A DNA stretch of 64,000 bases from Enoplolaimus lenunculus (taxonomy: Eukaryota > Nematoda > Enoplea > Enoplida > Thoracostomopsidae), in contig JASANG010003325.1 in assembly GCA_030248215.1 (NCBI GenBank), forward strand, positions 87,157 through 151,156. Direction: 5' to 3'. Below the pieces are notes generated by a model, which saw nothing but the letters and a program-made list of their open reading frames with translations, had not been told where the DNA came from and did no database searches. Position 1 is the stretch's first letter. Each line of letters opens with the position of its first letter. Positions 45,241 through 56,995 of the stretch are shown one piece after another. A program made the position numbers and the translations under genes.

Positions 45241-46911
45241 TTTCTGACACCTTTCCCAGAGGCTAAGAAACTGAGTAGGTTTAGTGTGAGAGAATTGGGT
45301 TGCGGTAACACCACTTCCTGCTTACAATTCTTTTAAAACGCGGGGGTTTAAAAGGCAGGAGACCGTTGAGAACAAGTACCTCCAAATTGGTTCAAAATGT
45401 TTGGCTGTTGGTGAGTGGATCCCCATGTGTTCACGCGAGCGAAATAATACTACTTCCGGTACGCACAGTTCAAAACAGCCCTGGTAGCTCTGCTCCAAAA
45501 ACTGTTTTATATTGACTTGGTCTGATGATACAGTAAAACTAGCTATGCAATTTTATGGATGACGACTAGGTTATGCGGATCTTGCACTCAAGTTTTATAT
45601 CAAACCACTCGGGTATATTATATCTCAAACTGCGGCATTCCGGGGTTAATAGCTTTGTTTATCTTGTTCTTTTGGCCATTTAAAATGTCGATAGCGAATT
45701 GCAGTTTTGATGTTGTTGTAATATATTGGTCATGGTTTGACCCAAAAGGGACCTCCTGAAATATGCCGCGTTTTACAACGATTGAATGCCCGACCGGATC
45801 GACAAAAAATTTGGTATTAAAATGTTCGCTGTTATAAATGCGTATATCATTTCTTGTACTTCGCTCGCTGGGTTTATTTAGAAATATATATTATGGGACT
45901 ATGTACCAATTTCTGGACCTACCGCTGGTATTTTGATTTTGACTCATTTTAACACTGAGCATCGGTTTTCAACATACATACAAATTAAAATTACGATAAA
46001 TATCTGGTAAAATATTTATAGCTTACGTATGCTTTAGAAAGGGGCTTCACAGAAAAAATACATGCATTATAAGGTCGTCTCACAAATCATGGTAAAAGTT
46101 TGATTGAATCTCTAACAAAATAATTTATTTCGCAAAAAATTAAACTTTTTCGCTCAACGGAAGCAACGCGTTTAATTTCAATTTTGATCTTTTGAATCTG
46201 ACATTTTTGAATATTGAACAAAAGCTAGTTTAAAGTACTGTGCTTTAGTTGTATTCGAATTTTAATTTAGGCGAAACCTTTTGAAGGTGTGTATTGCCGC
46301 AACAAAAAACTCGACTGGCACAAAATATTTTAATTTTGCAGTCTAATAGCAGGAGCGTAGCCTGGGTTTCACATCCTGAGCTAAGAACCACGTCTAAGTT
46401 TTGTTTCCGAGCGAGCGAAAACTATTGAGAAATTTTTGACCTCTGTAAGTTTATACTACAGGCAGTAAATGTGCCTATTTAATTTTTTCACATGGTCCGA
46501 GGGACATGTCCTCGTTTTAAACGCACGTGGCAAAAGTGTTAAGCCGTTTTAAGTTTGATAATACACAGTACTCGATTACAGACATCATGTTGCACCACCG
46601 AAACTCTTTAATAACAACTGTTTAACGTGAGACGTTTACAGTTAAACCTAAATATTGTTGAATATGGTTATTTCGTAGCATTCCTAATAATAGTTCGAAA
46701 TAACTGAGTACCTCGCACTTATAAAAAGAATGATTAATTTTATCATCACCGCCTATATTTGAAATTGATTAATACCTTTTTAAATTCTATCTACCAGCAT
46801 AAACGCAGCAACTGTTTTAGACAGAGGTTACGTTGTATAAAAATACCAAAAGGGAGTCCCTTGTATTACAAAGCGAAAAAAGTATTCAAAACACCTCTTT
46901 ACAAAAATCGC

Positions 46912-46970
46912 ACAGGGGGGCTCATTGCTGAAGCCCACTCCTTGGCCGCTCCCTTGGCTTATCATGGGGT
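46912..46970 (-). mobile_element. Family G fragment
   Basis: AGGGGGGCTCATTGCTGAAG and CTCCCTTGGCTTATCATGGG correspond to the terminal third of a reversed G element. Confidence 0.4.
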
Positions 46971-47871
46971 TGTTAGAAATGCCGAAATTTCAGTAACAAC
47001 CAGAGATATGAATGTTTTGTGGTTTTTCACTAAAGATTTTTTAAATAATCGATTGCGCTTGTCATATCAGCGACTCAATCTGGTAGAGAGTGAAATAGGT
47101 TTCAAGGATAATATAGAATAAACAACATACGAGGAGAAACCGATGTATGTTGAATTTGGTTTTATACCGCTGACAGAATCCTAATTAACCCGTCGTTTTT
47201 TACAGGGTTAGTCACTCCTTGAGCTAGATAATACACATTGATATTGCGTATATATTTTAGAGAAAGCTATACGATTTGTGTTCTCTATTTAGTACCAATT
47301 GAAATTGGCTGCAGGTTGTTCGGGCTCAAATCCAAAGGATACACGGTGGTGGATGGTAGTCCCATCATCAAGAAATTTTTTATTAAAAAGGGTAAAGGTT
47401 CCCACCTAACTATAATATTGACTGATCTACTAAAATTACGTTCGGTTTCTAGCTCCATTTGATCGGTAGGTTTATATTACTATATATTGCGAGCCCTTCG
47501 TGTGAAATTTCTGTATCTGCGACTGGGTTTGGTTCTCTGTAAGGTCTGTTGCAGGCGCTGCTCAAGGTTTCATTTGACCGCAAAATAAATTGGTGTTTTG
47601 AGTATGGCTTCAGGTTTGAATTTTTAACGCAGTAGATCGGTTTACCGCAACGTAAAATGGCTTCGGCATCAAGTGCAGGTCGGCTTAGTCTTTGGTCTTG
47701 ATTGCGGACTGGATAGGGAAAGCAAAATTTGCGTTGGCTGTAGCAGAGAAACTTTAGGTTAATGTTTGATGAGGCAAGGTAGTTTTGTATATATGATGAC
47801 CTAGTTTATTGGTAGTATAGTACTGAGTGGTTTCAGAATAATTTAAAGATAGTAAACTGAAAATTTTTCGC

Positions 47872-48078
47872 TTAACCCTTTGTCACATGAATATTTTCTA
47901 CTTCCCCTGAGACCTACTTTTATGCTAGGATTCGAACTCCAGTGACTGGAGTGGGAGGCGTATACCATGACCACTTAGCCATAGGAGCTTGACGCTCGAA
48001 CCCGAGGGGGCTCTCACTTGTTGTGGTGATTTAGTACTATGCATGCGTGTTACAATTGTTAAACACGGTGCGATATAC
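47872..48078 (-). mobile_element. tRNA-like SINE, family S, copy 3, best preserved promoter
   Basis: Read on the minus strand: a leader ending CACCACAACAAGTGAGAGCC, A box ATGGCTAAGTGGTCATGG, spacer GTATACGCCTCCCACTCC, B box GAGTTCGAATCC (near consensus), then GCATAAAAGTAGGTCTCAGG and AATATTCATGTGACAAAGGG. The A and B boxes match the pol III internal promoter consensus closely; this is too altered elsewhere to be a functional tRNA. Its head end lies about 15 bp from a CAA/CAC microsatellite. Confidence 0.75.
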
Positions 48079-48093
48079 AGAATTTCACAAACA

Positions 48094-48197
48094 AATCGAC
48101 ACAACAACAACTACAACAACAACAACACCATCAACACGACACCAACAACACCAACACCAACAACACCAACACCAACACCAACAACACCACCACCACC

Positions 48198-48234
<37 letters not shown>

Positions 48235-48288
48235 CCACCACCACCACCAACAACAACAAGAACAACAACAACAACAACAACAACAAAA
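48094..48288. repeat. CAA/CAC microsatellite
   Basis: About 195 bp of interleaved CAA and CAC (ACC) triplets. It can be read as polyGln/His or polyThr/Pro in different frames, but no splice signals or conserved flanks point to a coding role. Confidence 0.9.
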
Positions 48289-48523
48289 CTTTCGTCTAAT
48301 TTACAATTATTGCAATTACTTTATATATTATATACCATTTCATGCTTTTGATCTCGATAGCATCTGTACCAACTCGAGCACTTTCGGCATCAGGTGCAGG
48401 TTTAAGCTCCACATTGTTTACTTGAATCTGTAATCATAAAACAAAATCTATCAAAACACGGTATGCTTAATTCTGAGAACATTTGATTAAATCAATAGTA
48501 AAATGTGAAACTATGGGTTCTTG

Positions 48524-48965
48524 TACTGTAGTGACCCGAATAAGAGGAGGGGAGAATGATATTTATTTGGCCTTTCCAGAGGGTGTCCCTCTGTTATTTG
48601 GTTACCGACAGCTATTTAATATTTTTAAACCGCCCTCCGCCACCTTTCGGTAGTGATATATCCGGTATTGCAACTATCCGTTGAATTAAACGTTTGTTTT
48701 GTATCAAAAGCTTGAGCGATAACGCAAGGTTAAACATATGAAACTTTCAAAACTTAAGTATGCTTTAAAGTTTCGAACTCAACTTCATTTGGTACTGGAC
48801 TCATATATGCACTACAATTAGGGATAATTGAATTTTATAGACTTTAATTAGGGTTTAGGAACTCTATCCGCTTACGGAATCTTATTATAGATACGGACTT
48901 CTATTGATTGGGACTCAAAAAGAGAACTCCCTTTTATTACCCCTCTTATTCGGGTCACTACAGTA
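48524..48965. mobile_element. Family A MITE, copy 5, full length
   Basis: 442 bp, TACTGTAGTGACCCGAATAA at the left and TTATTCGGGTCACTACAGTA at the right, a perfect 20-bp inverted repeat including the TA. The interior is in the same order as the copy at 22271. Confidence 0.88.
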
Positions 48966-49067
48966 CGCTTTCCATAACACGTTTAGGCATTAAACTCCGG
49001 CTATGATTTCAGCTTTAGCCTACGCCTTAACCTCATTAAATGGGGGAATGTACAAGAGCCATATAAT

Positions 49068-49120
49068 GAGTTGTAGAGGTACTATTGAGTTGTAGAGGTA
49101 CTATTGAGTTGTAGGTACAA
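49068..49120. repeat. Short tandem repeat, unit about 21 bp
   Basis: TGAGTTGTAGAGGTACTAT occurs twice and then again in part (TGAGTTGTAGGTAC). Confidence 0.8.
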
Positions 49121-49481
49121 AGAAATGTCTCGTTAGACGTAGACGCAGGAAAGATTGTATAGTAGCATTAAAGCATAAGTACAAAAATTTTGAAAGCGTT
49201 TTTAAATATATACCTTTTGACGTCAATACTCACAGAATAACCAGCGCATGCCCAGGACCGTAGCCAGCGCACCTTGCTATAAGGGGTGCTCGCGCATGAG
49301 TCTAATTGGTTTCTGTGACACAGGTCCAAAATTTATACAAATGATTGATTTCGAGCGAAAGCCTTAGACATATTTTATTGAGCGGATATTAAAGAAAGCG
49401 AAATACCATAAAAACTCACATTGGTTTATTGAGGTTTTTATTTCAAATTTTACATTGAATCAAAAATTAAGCAATAAGTCC

Positions 49482-49631
49482 TCAAACAACCAAATTTAAG
49501 CATGAACATATGATTAAACGAAAAGATTCCGAAACTTTATTGCAACCATGAAGCAACTGGATATCCGGTTCTGCTTCAATATCTGGTGACATTTCGACGT
49601 CGGACTCGCAGTCAGAAATCCCGAAAAAATC
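49482..49631 (-). CDS. Possible exon or relic coding an acidic peptide
   Basis: A 49-codon minus-strand frame starts directly after a TAG and reads DFFGISDCESDVEMSPDIEA, then EPDIQLLHG before losing its protein-like character. The acidic run resembles disordered N-terminal parts of some domesticated transposases and nuclear proteins, but nothing specific. An AATAAA overlaps its second half. No ATG-led start or clear splice site was found. Confidence 0.15.
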   Translation of the reverse strand, partial: DFFGISDCESDVEMSPDIEAEPDIQLLHGCNKVSESFRLIICSCLNLVV

Positions 49632-51572
49632 CTACCGGGCACCAAATATCTACGACAACAAATTGTTTAAGCTTTCAATGTATTTTTGCAATATCAAACT
49701 TTGATTTGTATCAAGAAAAGACATTTAGGACCGAACTTTATCAAAATTAGTTGCCATAGTCACCTACTTTAGTTTAGTTTTTGGTTTTAAAACACAATGC
49801 CCTTGGAAAAGAAGTAGTCTTGTTACCGCAAAAAAATTGTCTAATGCGTTAAGCGACTGATCAAAGGCTTGTTATATTTTGTTTTACTGTCCGGTTGATA
49901 TAAGGTTTCGACAGAAAATTCACTATCCGGTGTCAGATCCTGTATGCGTTATATTTTGATATCCAAGGTCGCATGCTAATTGCAACTACATTGGGCAGGT
50001 TAATTGGTTGAAACTTGGTTTTTGGACGACGAATTGTGCTCGGCCGTGAAAAAACGTTATTTGACGATTTCAAACATTGACCCTGATATAAATCTTCTGA
50101 TACATTTTTGTTAAATTAACATGCTTACAAATTTTCAATAAATTCCTACCTTTGTAAAAAACGCTGTACGGAACCCAGGGAGGTGCATGTGGACCCCCTT
50201 GCGTAAACCTGCCAACACCCATGCTTATATATTTCACGATAGCCATACAGTACCACTGCGAGATTTCAGAATTTACAAATAATTTCCTACTCTCATTCAA
50301 CGTCTTGTATTCCTGTGCTTTGGATTATTTCTCAAAATAATCTATAAAGTAAAGAATACCGTTCTGGAATACCGAAGCAACCAAACCTTGTATATTTCAT
50401 TAATAATTAATGTTGAATGCTATCGGGTGCGTTTAAAGAATAACCGCGAACAGAAATTTCAATTATTCAAATTAGGTTACTGGGTCAAGCATGGATTGTT
50501 TGTTTTGATTATCCGGTTTATAATGTCTTTTATTCTAATTAGGTATGCACACGGAGGCTGATAACCGAGCCACACTTATATAAACCTATACTACATATAG
50601 CTCGATCTGCAGCAGCTTACGGAACTATGAAAATTCAAATTTGGGTATGAAACGTTAGGAAACATTTCGAGAACCTCAAACATACCACATTTTTTTGTTA
50701 AATCCGGCCATTTATGGGCAAACGCTGAATGGAAGGTAACAGAAAAGACCAACATGTTTTGGGCTAGATAAGATAAGTTTGTTTTGGGCTAGGGTAACGA
50801 AGGTTTCCGTAGAGGGGGTATCGCCCTCCTCGCCCCTTTACCTCTGCAGTTGCGGCCCCGGCTATGGTTTTGTAGGTGAACCACATAGGTACCGAAAACC
50901 ATATGGACACATGAGTAGCTTTTATTATCAATTTAGGAATTAAAGCTTTCGGCAGGGTTTAACTAAAAGAGATGTTGGGGCGAATTTTTTTGGCGGCGCT
51001 ATAAGCATTTCATGCCTAGGAAATTTTGCTTGTCCTCCTACTCAATATACTCTGCCGCGGACTGATTCAATTTAGATTAAATTTTACGAAAATCTACAGA
51101 TTAAATTTCATGAAAATCTACAGAAGCCAACATAAAAGCTACGGCAATTAGCTTACACGCTAATCTGTACAAGCTATGTTTAAATTTTAAATGCAACGTG
51201 TGAAAATTCTTAAATGTTAATTTCATTTTCAGTGTTCTTTATGAGGTATATACATTAATACTTAAATACCTGGTAATTCATCGTATATCAGCTGCGTTTA
51301 TATTGGGTGGCCTACATACTGCTGCAAACCATTCAAATTCTGTTTTACTTCAGTCCACAGGATCAATACCCTGCTAAATATAAAAAATATTACCAGCGTA
51401 ATTTTTACATAATTACTAAAATACTACTAGCGTAATTTTTGCATAATTTCTTTACAATTTAGCGTGGTGAGTGACTTTTTCCAACACTACTTCCAAGCAT
51501 TGAATTTTACCTCACCAAACTAACATCTTGCTATCCACACAAAGGTAACTAGCGTAACAAGTTTGAGTAACA

Positions 51573-52778
51573 ATGGTGTCTTACAAAACACTTCTCGATC
51601 CGAACGACTCACAAAACCTACCGAATACATTCCGACGAAACATTAAAGTATTTTCGACAGCGGTTGGCGATAATTCTAAACGATGTCCTCCGTTATGCGC
51701 AAGCCTATTGAGAAGGCTTGGATTTGCTCATTTTTATCCGCCATACTGGGCTCGAACCGGTGCAATTAGTGACGTTTGCATTGCAATCATTGGATCGTGC
51801 ATTATTGCAGGCACAAGTTGTCATATAACAACTGATTCGTACTGTTTGATGGATATTTGGCAATGTATTGCTTTATCAGCGTTCATTCTGGTAACACTTG
51901 CGTGTACGCTAATTTTAGGCCACGCTTTGGCTCACTTTCGAACAAAACTAATCAGTGTTTATATTGGGCTCAAATTGTTGGTGCTAACCGTTCGGTGTTT
52001 AAAGATGATAACGCTATGCTTAACGATGGGTGTAGTTTTAAAGCAATTCGATAGCGTAACCAACGAAGTAACGACTCGGCAAAATCAAGGCAACTTTAGC
52101 GCTCCAGCAAACGAGATCATTGAAAATACTAGTCACGAATTACCTGGAAACGTTGCGTCCCGCAACTATTTAGTATCGTTTTATATTGTAACACTATCAG
52201 TTTATACCGTTCAACTTTGTGTCGACGCGATATGTATATGGCTTGCGCTTCAAGCAAGATCAGTCTGTACGCATATCGTAATGAAACGCCTTGAGCGCGA
52301 CGCACGTCACGGTCGTTCTGAAAACAACAACATCACCAACCACAACACAAACCCGATGCACTACCAGCCGCAAAATAGCCTTCCCAACGGTGTAGAATAT
52401 CCATTCGATCCTACGTCGCCAACTCAAAATTATCCTGACCAAAGCGAAGTAGCTCCTAAACATGGCTACGATAACGGCGGCTACACTCTACTAGAAACTG
52501 GACAAACTCGTGGTATTGCAACAACCGAACGAGAACAGAATATCAAATCTACAATGGATAAACGGTGTTTGGGAGCTTATCGTTACACGAAATACGGCTC
52601 GTACAGTAACGCTGCTATTGGGCCCGGCAGTCGAAGTCCAAGTCCGCCGTTGCTCGATGGAAATTCGAACGTTCGCGATAGTGAAACGTATCGTTCACCT
52701 GCTCAGCCTCAAATATATCATTTCGCCAACCAGCCAAGTTGTGGTGTATTTGGCTATGAAGGATTTTCTGTACTGTAG
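51573..52778 (+). CDS. Four-pass membrane protein with a long Ser/Asn-rich tail, intronless, 401 residues
   Basis: The frame of 401 codons is far longer than chance allows here. The start is fixed by the context AACAATGG and an in-frame TGA nine bases upstream. Four hydrophobic segments lie at residues about 63-84, 94-119, 126-156 and 199-227. The loop between the third and fourth (157-198) has two N-glycosylation sequons, N174-F-S and N185-T-S, so it should face outside or the lumen and both termini the cytosol. The first loop has a Cys pair (C83, C91). The tail (228-401) is hydrophilic and rich in N, P, S and Y, with SPSPP and PPL. The tetraspan layout recalls tetraspanin- or MARVEL-like proteins, but there is no CCG motif, no large Cys-rich loop and no recognisable signature, so no family is assigned. 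No introns are evident. Polyadenylation signals follow at 53113-53146. Whether it is an intronless old gene or a retrocopy cannot be told from this sequence. Confidence 0.9.
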   Translation: MVSYKTLLDPNDSQNLPNTFRRNIKVFSTAVGDNSKRCPPLCASLLRRLGFAHFYPPYWARTGAISDVCIAIIGSCIIAGTSCHITTDSYCLMDIWQCIALSAFILVTLACTLILGHALAHFRTKLISVYIGLKLLVLTVRCLKMITLCLTMGVVLKQFDSVTNEVTTRQNQGNFSAPANEIIENTSHELPGNVASRNYLVSFYIVTLSVYTVQLCVDAICIWLALQARSVCTHIVMKRLERDARHGRSENNNITNHNTNPMHYQPQNSLPNGVEYPFDPTSPTQNYPDQSEVAPKHGYDNGGYTLLETGQTRGIATTEREQNIKSTMDKRCLGAYRYTKYGSYSNAAIGPGSRSPSPPLLDGNSNVRDSETYRSPAQPQIYHFANQPSCGVFGYEGFSVL

Positions 52779-53075
52779 TTAATTTGAATTTTGAATCCGT
52801 TTTGGTTCATGTAGCATGTACACAGCAAAGACATTGGAACGCATTGCCTAAAATTATATCATTTTGCTATAAATCTCAACCGAGTTGTGGTGTATATATT
52901 TAGCTATGATAGACTTTCTGCGCTGTAGTTATTTTATTTTTTGAATCGGTTTTGGTCGAAACAGAAGGGATACACCACCGTGAACATCGAACAGGATTTC
53001 GCCAGCCAACAAAGCTGGGGATGTATTTGATGGAAAGGCTTTTCTGTGCTGTCTGTAGCAATTCAAATTGTAATA
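52727..53075 (+). repeat. Degenerate tandem triplication of the 3' end of the four-pass gene
   Basis: The last 17 codons, the stop and the start of the 3' untranslated region (GTTGTGGTGTATTTGGCTAT, TTTTCTGTACTGTAGTTA, TTTGAATCCGTTTTGGTTC) recur at about 52877 as GTTGTGGTGTATATATTTAG, CTTTCTGCGCTGTAGTTA and TTGAATCGGTTTTGGTC. They recur more loosely at about 52999 as GGGGATGTATTTGATGGAAA and TTTTCTGTGCTGTCTGTAG. Spacing is about 150 and 120 bp. Confidence 0.65.
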
Positions 53076-53112
53076 CTGAACCCGTTTGGACGATGCAACC
53101 GTCAAGGCATAC

Positions 53113-53146
53113 AATAAAGTGGTCAATAAAACAATGAATAAATAAA
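53113..53146 (+). terminator. Cluster of polyadenylation signals
   Basis: Four AATAAA hexamers occur within about 35 bp (near 53113, 53125, 53137 and 53141), 335-370 bp after the stop of the four-pass gene. They are the first such signals downstream of it, so the 3' untranslated region would include the degenerate repeats. Confidence 0.55.
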
Positions 53147-54019
53147 TTTGTTAAACATCGATTATTTTTGCCAGAATAACCAATTCTTCGCGAAACATTT
53201 GCCGAATAAATCATGTTGGTAAATAAAAAGGTACACTCATGAAACGAAACCTTCGTCATGTTTTCCCGTTTTCAGCAATTATGCAAGTGCGTTCCCTTGA
53301 CACGCGGTATAACGTTTACAAACAACCATCATACATTAAAGCATCTAGTGCGATAATGACTATTGTAGTGATATCCGGTGTCGTCTGGCAACTGCTAACA
53401 ACGCACATAGCACCGCATAACAATGTGTCAATAACACACGGACTGCGCTGTACGCTAGTTATAGCGCCATCAAGTTTGAACATTTAAACTAACCCTGTGT
53501 GTGGTACGACAGAAATGTATCCTGCAATTAATTGATAGATAATTGACGAAACCTGGTAATTCAAAATTAAACACATAGCTATATGGCTTCATAACATATC
53601 GCTTTTCGTGTTGTGTGTACATATATTAAATAAAACTATCTTTTCATAATTTACAAAAAATGTTGTGAAACCTCAGAAAATAATTTAGTGTTCGGTTCTA
53701 TGTTTCAAACGACGGATAAAATGAACAAACATTACCTCACTACTACTCGTAAAGTTTGTAGCCAGTTCAAAGGATTTCACTGACGTTTTAATCGAAATTG
53801 AAACTTTTCAAGCGGGCCAAAAATAGACCTTTACCGTGCAGCCCCTCTGGCAGCTGACCTGCTATCGATGTAGAAGAAAAATGATGATGTTTCCTTTTTA
53901 TAACTACTCTTCGAAAATATAAAATAGTCCAAAAAGAACGTCGCACAAAAGCGTGTTCTGCAAACATTAACGAATATCACGTTCTATGTTAACAATTATA
54001 AGTGCCTGTTGATAATGTC

Positions 54020-54110
54020 TTAACCTATAATCCGAAACCTGAGTTTTAAGCCTAAAGCAAAAGCCTGAAAGTCCAATGCTAAGCCTGAGTCTAAGCCCAA
54101 GTTTTTCACG
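54020..54110. repeat. Degenerate CCTAAG/CCTGAG hexamer run
   Basis: TTTTAAGCCTAAAGCAAAAG, GCTAAGCCTGAGTCTAAGCC and similar; likely a worn family B core without recognisable ends. Confidence 0.45.
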
Positions 54111-54740
54111 CTGTTAATACCTACAGTCTACATGTTTTTAGTGGCCGGTCCCTAATTGCCATGGATCGTTAATATTAATCAGGATGCAAATTGGCTTTCA
54201 TTTTCGTTTCTGTTATAACAAGCAGCGCCTAAAACAGTCAGGTAGACGGGACATGCATATATATGAACACTTGATGACAGAGGATAGTGTAATTCGTATG
54301 TATTTGAGCCATCTTATTTTCAGTTTGAACAAAATAAAAATACCAGGATGAATTTGTTTTGCTACTGTAGTAACTCTTTATGAAAGGCAAAATGAAGACT
54401 ACATGGATAAGATTTATAAAACGACCAAAAGCTGTTAAATTTTGGCAATTATCAGAAACTTGTGTATTAATAATTTTGGATTCGAGTTTAGTTTGAATAT
54501 ACCAAAAATTGAGTCTTCCGCTGCAAAGTGTCGTAACATGAGTATTATTGGACTCTAGCGATAAAAAATACAATTAGGATAAATTTTCAAAAAGCTGTCA
54601 TCGTAATTAATGCGTGACTGAAAAACGACTTTGAAAACCCGAGACTTCAAGAAAGAGTCGATCACGAGAGGTAAAATGAACACAAAACCAATATGCTAAC
54701 CGATTGCACCATACAGGCAATTGAAGTACTTTATTTATTT

Positions 54741-56245
54741 ATGCGTCATCCATTTTATTGTGTGCCCGCCGTGTGGAAAATTGACGCAACCAATTCCAAG
54801 TAGGTTTTGCAAAACGCTTCAAGAAGGAAATTTAATTAGAAAAAAATTGGTCTAGTGGGAAATTGAGACAATTTACAAATCGTACTAGTTAATTGAAATA
54901 TTTTGGGTGTCAATTTCATAATAGGGAATTTAAATAGGACGGCAGTAGGAAATTGAGACATTTTTAAAGTTTAAATAGGAAACTGATAAGGCAAATTTGT
55001 TGTCGAAAAGAAAATTGAAAAGTCATCAAAACCGCAGTGGGTAATCGGCACCAAATTTCAGTTTCAATTTCCCTCACAGTAGTTGAAAATCGGCACGGCA
55101 GTAGGAAATTGAAAAAATCCTAAAAGCGGAAACACTGCGGTAGGTACATGACATTTGATCTAATCGGTGCAATCCCCCCACTCGCACACCCAGACCCAAT
55201 ATTCTAGCAGTGTTCCGAGCGGGCATGTAGCCAAGGGGGAAGGACTGGGGTTTCGCCTCCTAGTGGAAAAATCTTGGCTCCCTGTGTACACTGATTGCTC
55301 CCCAGTCTGGCAAAAATCTGCAGGCAAAATTTGTAGTTTCATTGATGTATGAAAAATGAAATTAATAAGAATATAGGTTGTGAACTTAACGCTACGTTTG
55401 ATTAGGAAACCATTTGTATAGCATACTTTTGAGCACAGTAGGACTGGTGGGGCGATTGGAGATATAGTGACATCGTTTGGAAATACCTTGTTTTTTCAGC
55501 ATGAATGAAAGCATAAGTTCGCGAAGCGGTCATTCAATTTTAGGTGTGCAAACACACAGCTAGTTAGAAAAACTTTGAACGCTCTGAAATCCGAGAAAAA
55601 ATATGTTCGTACAGCTTACCACAAGTTGATTTGACGATCGGCAAGCAACATGTTTACAAATCAGGGCTCTTGTACACTTTTCCTTGCAGTTTCTTAAAAT
55701 TTAAAATTTGCAAAATTTCAACCTTGTGATTTAGGTGGCCCATCACATTCAGTTGCTACTTTCAGTTAAATTTCAATCGCACTTTCAACTTTGCGACTTG
55801 GGTGGCCCATCAAACATCATTTCAAGAAACTCTCATCCTGACCTTTTTATTTGAACGTTGAGTTGCAAAATCTCAATCTTTTGGGGGGACAATATTACAA
55901 CCAAAACTGTAAGATGTAAATTCAATTTTCGATAAGAGGGACAATATGCTAAACGTTATGCTTGTCTTTCACTTTCCACTTTAGTAATTGAAGTGTCAAG
56001 GCAAAGCGGAAATTGAATTTGGAAAATGGCGCAATTTCCTATTACCCTTGTTTTAAAAATCGCTAGTGGTAAATTGAAGATCAAATAATCTTATCAATGA
56101 ACTACTTGAGTTTGAAAAAAGAATAGCTGTGGAAAATTGAAACAGTTTTGAAATTCAATTTCCTTGAAGCGTTTTTCAAAACCGTACTTCGAATTGGTTG
56201 CGTCAACTTTCCACACGACGGGCACACGATAAAATGGATGACGTA
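54741..56245. mobile_element. Family J element, copy 1, long inverted ends
   Basis: About 1.5 kb. The first roughly 95 bp (ATGCGTCATCCATTTTATTG, GTGTGGAAAATTGACGCAAC, AAAACGCTTCAAG) return as an inverted copy at 56150-56245 (CTTGAAGCGTTTTTCAAAAC, GGTTGCGTCAACTTTCCACA, AAAATGGATGACGTA). The interior has no transposase; it contains many scattered GGAAATTGA or AAATTGARA units in both halves and opposite orientations. A G fragment (GTAGCCAAGGGGGAAGG) lies near 55228. Confidence 0.75.
55718..55822. repeat. Direct repeat within family J copy 1
   Basis: TTAGGTGGCCCATCACATTC (preceded by CAACCTTGTGAT) is repeated about 70 bp later as TTGGGTGGCCCATCAAACAT (preceded by CAACTTTGCGAC). Confidence 0.75.
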
Positions 56246-56263
56246 TTATGTATGTTGTAGTTG

Positions 56264-56681
56264 TACTGCAGTGACCCGAATAAAGAGGGGATCCCCATTT
56301 TGAGACCCAATCAATAGGAGTCCGTATCCCTAATAAGAGTCCGTAAGCAGATATAGTTCCTAAACCTTAATTAGAGTCCACAAATTTCAATTATCCCTAA
56401 TTGTACGCCTAATTGACTCTAGGACCAAACTTGAGTTTGAAACTTTAATACTTAAATTTTGAATGTACATTCTTAAGTATATATAGCCTTCCATTATCGC
56501 TCAAGCTACTGACACAAGAAAAACAAACGCTTAATAGTTGCAATACCGGAGATATATTAGTAACGAAGGGTGGCGGAGGGCGGTTTGAAAATAAATAAGT
56601 CTGTAACTTAATAACAGGGGGGTACCCTCTGGAAAGGCCAAATAAATATCAGTCCCCCGTCTGATTCGGGTCACTACAGTA
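56264..56681. mobile_element. Family A MITE, copy 6, full length
   Basis: 418 bp, TACTGCAGTGACCCGAATAA at the left, TGATTCGGGTCACTACAGTA at the right. It lies only about 20 bp outside the right end of family J copy 1. Confidence 0.85.
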
Positions 56682-56995
56682 CGTATTCTATATATGATTC
56701 AAAACAGGCGCATTCAAAATGGTTCACGAGCGCTTAACACTGTGATGTTTCTGTCTTAAATGCATAAACTGCACATTCAAAAATTCTTACAATTTAACAA
56801 AAAGTATAGGACTGAGGTCCGAAATCTAGTCTCAACTAGGATTTTAATAAAAAGTGGTCGATCCTATAGATCTCGACAAGCTGAATTATGGCTGCAAGAC
56901 GAACGGTTCAAAAGTTATGGTCCTCGAAATTACTGTACAAATACGCAGAGGAAATATCTAAAAGCTTTAGGTGCCAGCCAGGTTTATCCGTTATG

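Larger units (their letters stand above)
35113..51572. other. Non-coding stretch of about 16.5 kb with many repeats
   Basis: Holds B, A, G, E, H, D and S elements, a minisatellite and a microsatellite, listed separately. Sequence at 35300-36850, 38730-39540, 45250-46900 and 49130-51570 looks unique and AT-rich. The longest frames here (36032-36295, 46759-47121) lack ATG starts, splice support or recognisable peptides; the second overlaps a G fragment. No gene is supported between 35113 and 49481. Confidence 0.45.

Noticed and set aside
45006-45336. Frames of about 90-100 codons on both strands
   Set aside because: Both are produced by the GC-rich family E element.
46759-47121. 120-codon plus-strand frame
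   Set aside because: Starts without an ATG, crosses a family G fragment and shows no known motif or splice sites.
47900-48000. Functional tRNA gene on the minus strand
   Set aside because: A and B boxes are present, but an acceptor stem and a sound anticodon arm are not, and the segment is part of a repeat found three times.
47989-48433. PolyGln/His and polyThr/Pro frames
   Set aside because: A CAA/CAC microsatellite next to a SINE, with no coding context.
50070-50300. Minus-strand frame with GVGRFTQGGPHAPPW
   Set aside because: Short GC-rich patch with a possible donor but no acceptor; it may be part of a repeat, and support is too thin to list as an exon.
53239-53487. 82-codon frame downstream of the four-pass gene
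   Set aside because: It has an ATG, but lies after the polyadenylation cluster and the peptide has no recognisable features; chance length.
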